Origin: Oscillospiraceae bacterium
Lineage (GTDB): Bacteria > Bacillota > Clostridia > Oscillospirales > Oscillospiraceae
Length of the DNA: 5,375 nt
Assembly (NCBI GenBank): GCA_009786775.1
Contig: WQRL01000141.1
Coordinates: forward strand, 1-5,375
Reading direction: 5' to 3'
Position numbers and translations under genes: made by a program. Shown here piece after piece: positions 1 through 4,365 of the stretch (positions within the stretch are counted from its first letter, which is position 1; the number at the start of each line of letters is the position of its first letter). Under the pieces are notes generated by a model that saw nothing but the letters and a program-made list of their open reading frames with translations, was not told the DNA's origin and searched no databases.

Positions 1-11
1 CTATTTCCCAT
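1..11 (-). CDS. Start of a divergent gene leaving the window (partial)
   Basis: Only the first three codons and part of a fourth of a minus-strand gene are visible (ATG at 11-9, then GGA AAT AG). The call rests on signals: a purine-rich ribosome binding site AGGGGGAG at 22-15 just upstream of the ATG, and a well-spaced promoter upstream (TTGAAA at 67-62, 17 bases, TACAAT at 44-39). The product cannot be known from this window. It would be transcribed away from the V-ATPase-like operon. If the ATG is wrong, the transcript may still exist and start translating beyond the left edge. Confidence 0.45.
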
Positions 12-38
12 ATGCTCCCCCTATCAGTCCATGATGAC

Positions 39-67
39 ATTGTACTATATCGGAGCAGCTCTTTCAA
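39..67 (-). promoter_or_regulatory. SigA-type promoter for the divergent left-edge gene
   Basis: On the minus strand: -35 TTGAAA (67-62), a 17-base spacer, -10 TACAAT (44-39); each box matches the consensus at 5 of 6 positions. Transcription would start near 32, leaving a leader of about 20 bases before the ATG at 11. Confidence 0.6.
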
Positions 68-97
68 CATAAAGCACAACAATAATTGGCAATTTTG

Positions 98-126
98 TTG
101 ACAGGCTTCTCATTATTGTGTAGAAT
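98..126 (+). promoter_or_regulatory. SigA-type promoter of the three-gene V-ATPase-like operon
   Basis: A -35 box TTGACA (98-103, perfect consensus), a 17-base spacer and a -10 box TAGAAT (121-126, 5 of 6). Transcription should start near 133, about 22 bases before the first start codon. The match predicts strong constitutive vegetative expression, and it shows that the operon begins here rather than continuing from upstream genes. Confidence 0.8.
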
Positions 127-154
127 TTTGAAGTAATGCGGAGGAGGTGGTCAT

Positions 155-469
155 TTGCCGTACGATATGCTGAGGACTATTTGTGCTGCCGAAAATGAGT
201 CACAGCAGTATATTTACTTAGTCAAACAAAAATCCCAAGCGGCTCTGGACGCTGTTCACGAAACCGGAGAAAGAGCCATTGAGTCAACACTTATAAGGGC
301 GCAGTCCGAAATTGCGCATCTTTTGCGTGCCTCTGATCAGAAAGCTACTGAACAAGCACGGGAGCTAGCTTCACAGACAGCCAATAAACTAGCCACACAG
401 CGCGCCCGTGCCGAAAAACGCCTGGAAGCAGCCGCACAGCTTATTGTCGAAAGGATTGTGAACGATTGA
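155..469 (+). CDS. V-type ATPase subunit G/H-like coiled-coil stalk protein
   Basis: This 104-residue protein is almost entirely charged, alanine-rich helix, as expected for the small peripheral-stalk subunit of V/A-type ATPases (called G, H, or NtpF in Enterococcus). The C-terminus (residues 91-103, EAAAQLIVERIVN) closely follows the conserved ending of the family, and the length is normal (about 100-110). In a full enzyme it pairs with subunit E to form the stator stalk joining the catalytic head to subunit I; it acts in the cytoplasm at the membrane. The start is TTG at 155, chosen because a strong ribosome binding site (GGAGGAGG, 140-147) lies 7 bases upstream; the in-frame ATG at 167 is too far from it. 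It is the first gene of a three-gene operon, and its TGA overlaps the next ATG by one base. The family assignment comes from residue pattern and gene order, as no search was run. Confidence 0.8.
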   Translation: MPYDMLRTICAAENESQQYIYLVKQKSQAALDAVHETGERAIESTLIRAQSEIAHLLRASDQKATEQARELASQTANKLATQRARAEKRLEAAAQLIVERIVND

Positions 470-930
470 TGCCGATTCCAAAAATGAAAAAACTTAATCT
501 TATTGTCATACGTGACGAGCTGGATAATTTTCTTCATGAACTGATTTCTCTCGGCTGTGTTGAAGTTACTGAACCTGAGGCAATCCCTGCGGGCTCAGAT
601 TTGCTAAGCGGCGTAGTGCGCGAACTTCTGGACATCTCTGGTTTTGGCGCAACTCAGAGTGAACTGCCTGTTCTTGGCACAAAGCACACTGTTTTTATTG
701 TATGCTGGATTCCCTCACAGCTTGAAGACCAGCTTATTCCAATATTTGACAACTATGTTTGCGCATGGGAAATAACAAACCTCGGCCCAGAAGATATAGA
801 CATCGCCCCGGCGGAGTTAAACCTTCCACGTTTTTTTCCGAAATACCGCCTTGCTGGACGAAAAATTTTCACGCCGCTCAAGCTGGCAGAGCAAGAGTCA
901 ATCATTGATGAAGACGAGGAGATTATATGA
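469..930 (+). CDS. Miniature V-type ATPase subunit I-like protein (single cytoplasmic lobe, no membrane domain)
   Basis: The N-terminus (residues 1-35, MPIPKMKKLNLIVIR..., LGCVEV) matches the first strand and helix of subunit I (NtpI/a subunit). Residues 74-125 (VFIVCWIPSQLEDQL ... NLPRFFPKY) match the segment that in full-length subunit I lies just before the membrane domain. Full-length proteins run to roughly 600-660 residues; this one has 153. The long coiled coil and distal lobe normally between these segments, and the whole proton-channel membrane half, are missing. No transmembrane helix is visible. After FFPKY comes an unusual tail ending in acidic residues (IIDEDEEII). The two retained pieces are those that would pack together as the membrane-proximal lobe that holds an E/G stalk. 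The start is ATG 469, overlapping the previous stop by one base; TTG 466 is rejected. A weak AAAGGA at 450-455 suggests coupled translation. It could be a remnant, but the frame is clean. Confidence 0.7.
   Translation: MPIPKMKKLNLIVIRDELDNFLHELISLGCVEVTEPEAIPAGSDLLSGVVRELLDISGFGATQSELPVLGTKHTVFIVCWIPSQLEDQLIPIFDNYVCAWEITNLGPEDIDIAPAELNLPRFFPKYRLAGRKIFTPLKLAEQESIIDEDEEII
916..921 (+). promoter_or_regulatory. Ribosome binding site of the subunit E-like gene, inside the preceding gene
   Basis: GAGGAG lies 5 bases before ATG 927, within the acidic-tail codons of the mini subunit I gene. A functional translation signal retained inside an upstream coding sequence argues that the downstream gene is actively translated. 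Confidence 0.75.
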
Positions 931-1343
931 ACGGGCTGGATAACGTCATTGAATATATAAGGGAAAACACCAGCGAGGTATGCGCCCAAGTCGCTCAAAA
1001 AACATCCGAGAGATGTGAAAAAGTCAAGGCTGACTACTCACGCAGGGAACAAGATGAGTACTGGAAAATAATAAACCACGGCACCAAGAGCGCGGAAATG
1101 CGGGTGGAGAGCTTGAGCAAGCTGGCTTCAACCGAGGCAAATAAGCAAATCTCATCAATGCAGGCACAGATGCTCAGCCAGGCTTTTGCGATAGCTGAGA
1201 TGAAGCTAAATGAGCTGCCTGCTGACGAGTATGCCCTTGTGCTTGAAAAGCACAATATGCCCCCTGATCTCAGCTCCCACGACTTTCTTGAGCTTAAGAG
1301 GGAGTCCTTAAACAAGGAAGTGCTCTCGGTCTTATTCGGCTAA
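927..1343 (+). CDS. Shortened V-type ATPase subunit E-like stalk protein
   Basis: The 138-residue protein begins MNGLDNVIEYI, the typical opening of bacterial V-type ATPase subunit E. A charged coiled coil follows, then residues 70-108 (ANKQISS ... AFAIAEMKLNELPADEYALVLEK), which match the conserved hinge where the E coiled coil meets its globular domain. Bacterial subunit E is usually about 190-200 residues. Here roughly 60 residues of the C-terminal globular domain, the part that grips the catalytic A/B head, are missing. The last ~16 residues (LKRESLNKEVLSVLFG) still resemble the normal C-terminal helix and ending, so the shortening looks like an internal deletion rather than a premature stop. 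Three residues are cysteine or tryptophan (C19, C30, W46), which is unusual for this coiled coil. The gene overlaps the previous stop by four bases (ATGA) and is followed by a terminator, so it is the last gene of the operon. Confidence 0.72.
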   Translation: MNGLDNVIEYIRENTSEVCAQVAQKTSERCEKVKADYSRREQDEYWKIINHGTKSAEMRVESLSKLASTEANKQISSMQAQMLSQAFAIAEMKLNELPADEYALVLEKHNMPPDLSSHDFLELKRESLNKEVLSVLFG

Positions 1344-1375
1344 CCATCATCAAAAACAGAATCTGCAAGCACGAT

Positions 1376-1412
1376 AAACGGGGCGGTCAATCCACCCCGT
1401 TTTGCTTATTTT
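1376..1412 (+). terminator. Rho-independent terminator of the V-ATPase-like operon
   Basis: Stem AAACGGGG (1376-1383) pairs with CCCCGTTT (1395-1402). After a C/A mismatch, GG/CC (1385-1386 with 1392-1393) closes the five-base loop TCAAT. A T-rich tail (TTTTGCTTATTTTT) follows to 1412. It lies 33 bases after the stop of the subunit E-like gene and ends the operon before any catalytic ATPase gene. It could also stop minus-strand transcription from the PilZ gene, though the tail on that side is poorer. Confidence 0.85.
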
Positions 1413-1437
1413 TGAAACCGCCTTCTTCACCGCCGAA

Positions 1438-1454
1438 AAGCCCTCTCCCGGCTT
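1438..1454 (-). terminator. Weak hairpin after the PilZ gene
   Basis: On the minus strand AAGCC (1454-1450) pairs with GGCTT (1442-1438) around a seven-base loop, followed by TTTTC (overlapping the stem end). It sits about 10 bases past the PilZ stop codon. The stem is only five pairs, so it may work only together with the stronger convergent hairpin at 1376-1402. Confidence 0.3.
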
Positions 1455-1463
1455 GCCGTCTAT

Positions 1464-2150
1464 TTAGAGATACGCGAGTTTCCTGCTCAAAATTGCACGG
1501 GCGACCCTGCCCCTCTCATCTGGAAGATTGTCAAATATGAACTCAAACCCATAATCATACCTGCCGACTTTTGTCCGTGGGTAATTGGAGCGCCGGACGA
1601 GCCTTGCTGGCAGGACAAAAGAATCTTTTTCAGTTTTCCCAAGTGAAAACTCAAGCAAAAAGTACGGATCATATTTTGAAATAAAAGGCACATTAGCTAT
1701 GACGCAAACCCCGCCTGGGCTTATATCATAGCTCATATCAGATAACTCAGGCTCGGCTTCCGGTTTGTCAAAATGCGTCGCATTTAGCTTCCTTTGAGAA
1801 ATTCCGTAAACATTCACTTTCACCCTAAGCTCATCCCTATCGTGCCTGCGCCTGTTTATGGTGGAAATCTCATTACACTGCTCAATGAGAACCGCTCCAT
1901 TTGAGCGCTGCTTTTCTACAGCACGCCCAATAAAAGTGTGGCTGTAGGAACCCGTCATAAAAGTGATGATTAAATGTGCCTTACTGTTTAGCTTCCCATA
2001 GTACTCATAAAGCTCCGGACTTTGCACAATAAATAGCTTCTCTGTTTCTAAATACTTAAAAACCGCTTCAAACTCGTCGCTGACCGCCCTGCCTTCATAT
2101 TCCTCGAAAATTTTGAACTTTGTCCCGCGTTCAACATGTCCTAAATTCAT
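1464..2150 (-). CDS. YcgR-like PilZ-domain cyclic-di-GMP receptor
   Basis: This 228-residue soluble protein has two parts. Residues ~1-97 are a beta-rich N-terminal domain like that of YcgR/FlgZ flagellar-brake proteins (GTKFKIFEEYEG near the start). Residues ~98-225 are a PilZ domain. Both cyclic-di-GMP contact motifs are intact: RRRHDR at 100-105 gives RxxxR (R101, R105), and DISPGG at 142-147 gives DxSxxG (D142, S144, G147). The domain ends with YDYGFEFIFDNLPDERG, a usual PilZ closing strand and helix. Such proteins bind the second messenger and then bind a partner, often the flagellar motor or an envelope machine; which partner here is not visible. The start is ATG 2150, with AAGGGGGT (2168-2161) 10 bases upstream. 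It stands alone, convergent with the V-ATPase-like operon, behind a long structured leader and its own promoter. Confidence in PilZ is high; in the target, low. Confidence 0.88.
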   Translation of the reverse strand: MNLGHVERGTKFKIFEEYEGRAVSDEFEAVFKYLETEKLFIVQSPELYEYYGKLNSKAHLIITFMTGSYSHTFIGRAVEKQRSNGAVLIEQCNEISTINRRRHDRDELRVKVNVYGISQRKLNATHFDKPEAEPELSDMSYDISPGGVCVIANVPFISKYDPYFLLEFSLGKTEKDSFVLPARLVRRSNYPRTKVGRYDYGFEFIFDNLPDERGRVARAILSRKLAYL

Positions 2151-2331
2151 TTAGGTGAGCACCCCCTTATAATTTCCCGGCCTAGAACAGCCGGTTTCAA
2201 ACAGCCATTTTGCGCATACGCTGCGGCTCTCGCCAGCTTCGCCCATAGAGCCTAGGCTCTAGCCATAGTTTTATACCTTTCCAAGCTATTTTAAGCGCAT
2301 TATTTCTTCTTAAAATCATGAGCTTATTGTT
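2151..2331 (-). promoter_or_regulatory. Long structured 5' leader of the PilZ gene (possible cis-regulatory RNA or palindromic repeat)
   Basis: From the predicted start near 2331 to the ATG is about 180 bases, far longer than the ~20-40-base leaders elsewhere in the window. On the RNA strand, in order: a perfect 16-base palindrome (2261-2246); a hairpin GCU GGC-GAGA-GCC GC AGC (2237-2220) with a GNRA-type tetraloop and a two-base bulge; the palindrome TGCGCA (2216-2211); and CCGGC/GCCGG (2194-2190 with 2181-2177) around eight bases. AACAGCC is directly repeated on the plus strand at 2186-2192 and 2200-2206. The last stem ends 9 bases before the ribosome binding site, so its formation could affect translation. 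I do not recognise a known riboswitch class. A dispersed palindromic repeat inserted here is the main alternative. Confidence 0.5.
2246..2261. repeat. Perfect 16-bp palindrome TAGAGCCTAGGCTCTA
   Basis: Both strands read TAGAGCCTAGGCTCTA. It is flanked by a direct CCATAG repeat (2243-2248 and 2263-2268), partly overlapping the palindrome. As DNA it could be an operator for a dimeric regulator; as RNA it would form the first stem of the PilZ leader, although a palindrome with no natural loop loses its central pairs. The 8-mer GGCTCTAG recurs in the hairpin after the DUF1292 gene (4351-4358). Confidence 0.5.
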
Positions 2332-2337
2332 TCACTG

Positions 2338-2366
2338 ATTGTAACATATAAAAATGACTATGACAA
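2338..2366 (-). promoter_or_regulatory. Predicted SigA-type promoter of the PilZ gene
   Basis: On the minus strand: -35 TTGTCA (2366-2361, 5 of 6), a 17-base spacer, -10 TACAAT (2343-2338, 5 of 6). Transcription should start near 2331. It lies just past the hairpin that ends the prsA-like gene, as expected for a separate unit. Confidence 0.65.
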
Positions 2367-2385
2367 GATTGAATCAGTTTTGCTT

Positions 2386-2415
2386 ATAAGAGAAGGTGCG
2401 CATTGCGCACCTTCT
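2386..2415 (-). terminator. Hairpin terminator of the prsA-like gene
   Basis: AGAAGGTGCGCA (2391-2402) and TGCGCACCTTCT (2404-2415) are perfect 12-base inverted repeats around one base, 11 bases past the prsA-like stop codon. The inner pairs must open to make a real loop, leaving a very stable 10-pair stem. On the minus strand the stem is followed by CTTATAAG, only weakly T-rich, so it may terminate less cleanly than the 1376-1412 element or also protect the transcript's 3' end. Confidence 0.7.
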
Positions 2416-2426
2416 AAGAAACTATT

Positions 2427-4022
2427 TTACTGATGTCTGAGCCTAAACGCCCAATGCGTTTGAACCTGTGCCTCTGGCATGTCGTCACGCCACTGCTCAT
2501 GAGCCTCTGCTTGCATGCGGTCTAGCGCTATGAAATCCCTAAACACTTCGCCCGGCTCCATGAAGAACATCAAATGGTAACCAAACTGAGTTCTTATAAG
2601 CTCGTAGTCACCCACTTGCCTTGATTCGTCAAACAGCCATTCTTCAAGCTCAGGAACCACGCGCATGGCGCTTATACGCTCACTGCTAAACGGAAATCTT
2701 GCGATTTCATCATAAAACCCACCCTCGGTATGATCATCAGAGAAGTCTGGGATCATGTCTAAAAGAGTTTGTTCATCGGCTCCATTTACCTGAAACACAG
2801 TAAGAGCCGCCTCGCCGCGTTCCCTGACGAGCGCTTCCGCCTCTTCCATTGCGGCTAGGAACCCAGGGTCTTCTTCACCCAGCGCGAAGTCTTGGGGGAA
2901 TACATCATCCATGCGGAACAAAAGCTGCCTCATTGCGGCCATGCGGTAGTTATTATCATCTCTTTCGACGAACATTAAAATCCGTGTGCCGGAGAGTGTT
3001 TCAACCCTTGTCACATCGCCATAAGCCCTGTTTGGATCTATAAGCCAGCCGCGGAAATCAGCATCTAAAAATTCCCCTTGCTGCTCCATCAGCGTGCTGC
3101 GCGGATCTGCAAATGCTACCGGGTCAAGCTCCATTGCAGCCGAGATAAACGCTTCCTCGCTCCGGACAGCCGCATATATATGCTCTGCCCTTTGTACCGC
3201 TTCCAGCTCAGCCTCTTCCTCGGCATCCGCAAGCTCATCGCCTGTGGTAAAGTCTGCCGGGTTTTGACGCTCTGGCTCAACTAGAAGTGAGCGGAATCTA
3301 AAGATATCAAACCTATCGGCGTTTTCGTTGTAAAAAGCCTCAAGTTCAGCTTCGGAATATGTAAAGGATTCGCGCCTATATTCGCTGTAGGAAAGAGCTA
3401 CAAAAACAAACTCCATAACGCTTCTGAGGATATCCTCGTTAATGCTGTTTCCATAAAACTCCCTAATAAAGCTCATGGGGTTTGGAAACATAAGTGGGCT
3501 TTGCGCAGAAGCTATGGTAGCCTCAGCCATCAGGCCGTCAAACTGAGCTTCCATGTTTGTCCTGTCATCCGCACTTAGTACAAACCCTGAGGCTCTGGCC
3601 GCATTGTACATCTGTGTAAGGTCTGTAATCGTGTCAATAGCCCCCTGGGTAAAAAAGTCAGACCAAGTAACTCCTGTTTCATGATCTTGAACAGTGCTGG
3701 AGAGCATGTGCCTAGGCGGCATCATCGCACCGGCCCATTCAGGAAACTGGGTATGGAGGAAGTTGGAATAATCGTGAAATGCCATGTTGTAGAAGTAATC
3801 AAACTCAGCAGATGAAAAAACTCTGCCATCAATTGTGATTGCAGGTGCAGTACGCCTGATAAAGTTGGAGTTAATAATCAGGGCTCCCACTATCAGAATT
3901 GCCAAGGCTGTGACGATAGAAACCGTCATTATCTTGGTCTTCCGCCTAGCTTGATTTTCCTGTTGTGTTCTCGCGTCCCTCCGGCCGGCGCCGCTGGTTC
4001 TTTTTTCAAATAAATCACTCAT
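2427..4022 (-). CDS. prsA: Membrane-anchored PrsA/SurA-like peptidyl-prolyl isomerase with two parvulin-type regions
   Basis: A 531-residue extracytoplasmic foldase. Residues 1-30 are a basic cytoplasmic tail and 31-51 a single hydrophobic segment (IMTVSIVTALAILIVGALII). No lipobox cysteine follows, so this is a signal anchor, not the lipoprotein form of Bacillus PrsA. Residues ~58-235 form the helical SurA/PrsA-type chaperone region (ITIDGRVFSSAEFDYFYN is a typical beginning). Two rotamase-like regions follow: ~241-355 (FRFRSLLV ... GDVTRVETLSGTRILMFVE) and ~362-492 (MRQLLFRM ... GGFYDE ... VGDYELIRTQFGYHLMFF). The second keeps the classic QFGYHL ending; the first is degenerate (SGTRIL), so activity probably lies in the second. 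Acidic stretches (263-275) link parts of the first. The family helps secreted proteins and penicillin-binding proteins fold outside the membrane, which fits the nearby PBP gene. Start ATG 4022, with AAGGA about 9 bases upstream. Gene symbol is by family, not orthology. Confidence 0.82.
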   Translation of the reverse strand: MSDLFEKRTSGAGRRDARTQQENQARRKTKIMTVSIVTALAILIVGALIINSNFIRRTAPAITIDGRVFSSAEFDYFYNMAFHDYSNFLHTQFPEWAGAMMPPRHMLSSTVQDHETGVTWSDFFTQGAIDTITDLTQMYNAARASGFVLSADDRTNMEAQFDGLMAEATIASAQSPLMFPNPMSFIREFYGNSINEDILRSVMEFVFVALSYSEYRRESFTYSEAELEAFYNENADRFDIFRFRSLLVEPERQNPADFTTGDELADAEEEAELEAVQRAEHIYAAVRSEEAFISAAMELDPVAFADPRSTLMEQQGEFLDADFRGWLIDPNRAYGDVTRVETLSGTRILMFVERDDNNYRMAAMRQLLFRMDDVFPQDFALGEEDPGFLAAMEEAEALVRERGEAALTVFQVNGADEQTLLDMIPDFSDDHTEGGFYDEIARFPFSSERISAMRVVPELEEWLFDESRQVGDYELIRTQFGYHLMFFMEPGEVFRDFIALDRMQAEAHEQWRDDMPEAQVQTHWAFRLRHQ

Positions 4023-4070
4023 GGTTGTCAGTCCTTTTGATATTCATTTCGCCTTTGCATAGCGTGCAGT

Positions 4071-4099
4071 ATTATACTGTAAAACTACCGTTTATGCAA
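4071..4099 (-). promoter_or_regulatory. Promoter of the prsA-like gene
   Basis: On the minus strand: -10 TATAAT (4076-4071, perfect), a 17-base spacer, and -35 TTGCAT (4099-4094, only TTG conserved). Transcription would start near 4064, giving a leader of about 40 bases. It begins right after the 6S RNA end, so prsA can be transcribed independently of the 6S gene; read-through from 6S is also possible, as no clear terminator lies between. Confidence 0.7.
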
Positions 4100-4115
4100 G
4101 ACAATTTTACATACT

Positions 4116-4313
4116 AATTCCCCGCCGTGCCGTGTAAGCCCGTTTATAACCTACACATAAGTGCAGGTGGGTCGCCTCCTTTCTGCTTCACGCTTCCTTC
4201 TTCCAAACCGTGTCATGCACAGTCCGGGAGGCCTGCAATTCACAGAAAGAGTCCGGCATCCCTTATAAGAAATGTGGGTTTAAAAAGGCCTATCACGAAC
4301 ATAGCAGGGAAAT
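4116..4313 (-). ncRNA. ssrS: 6S RNA (regulator of SigA RNA polymerase)
   Basis: A noncoding RNA of about 198 bases that, by family, binds the housekeeping RNA polymerase holoenzyme as an open-promoter mimic. The 5' end AUUUCCCUGCUAUGUUCG (4313-4296) closely resembles the E. coli 6S 5' end as I recall it. The whole fold can be traced. Closing stem: CCCUGC/GCGGGG (4309-4304 with 4125-4120), GUG/CAC, UAGGCC/GGCUUA, AACC/GGUU and CACAU/AUGUG. A large central bubble follows; on its 3' side ACCUGCAC-UUAU-GUGUAGGU (4168-4149) can fold as a perfect 8-pair hairpin, a 6S hallmark, as an alternative to the inner closing stem. The apical arm has CUUUCUG/CAGAAAG (4249-4243 with 4185-4179) and a terminal 10-pair stem with G-U pairs (4227-4218 with 4212-4203) around CAUGA. 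Ends are approximate. It lies between DUF1292 and prsA on the same strand. Confidence 0.9.
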
Positions 4314-4318
4314 CCCGT

Positions 4319-4324
4319 ATTAAA
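4319..4324 (-). promoter_or_regulatory. Possible -10 box of the 6S RNA gene
   Basis: TTTAAT (4324-4319, 5 of 6) ends five bases before the predicted 6S 5' end at 4313. No convincing -35 box lies 16-18 bases upstream (GCGCAC-like), so 6S may instead be processed from a transcript starting at the DUF1292 promoter. Confidence 0.4.
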
Positions 4325-4350
4325 TTAACCTATCAGTATCAGTGCGCCAC

Positions 4351-4365
4351 GGCTCTAGTAGAGCC
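4351..4365 (-). repeat. Short hairpin directly after the DUF1292 stop codon
   Basis: GGCTCTA (4351-4357) and TAGAGCC (4359-4365) are perfect 7-base arms around one base, immediately adjoining the DUF1292 stop. No T-run follows on the minus strand, so it is not a standard terminator. It may separate or mark processing between the DUF1292 message and 6S RNA. Confidence 0.4.

Noticed and set aside
466..468. TTG at 466 as the start of the mini subunit I gene
   Set aside because: ATG at 469 gives the family-like opening MPIPKMKKL and the usual one-base stop/start overlap.
469..1343. Calling the mini subunit I and subunit E-like genes pseudogenes
   Set aside because: Frames, overlaps, ribosome binding sites and terminator are intact, and the C-terminal end of E is retained. 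Decay is possible but not shown by this sequence.
2151..2331. Known c-di-GMP riboswitch (class I or II) upstream of the PilZ gene
   Set aside because: The context invites it, but I cannot find the conserved core segments of either class; kept only as an unassigned structured leader.
2849..3284. Plus-strand open frames opposite the prsA-like gene
   Set aside because: They are antisense to a long continuous protein with recognisable domains and have no family-like features.
4116..4313. SRP RNA, tmRNA or RNase P RNA instead of 6S
   Set aside because: The length (~200), rod-like fold with one large central bubble and the 5' end fit 6S; the SRP GGAA-loop motif, the tmRNA tRNA-like ends and RNase P conserved cores are not seen.
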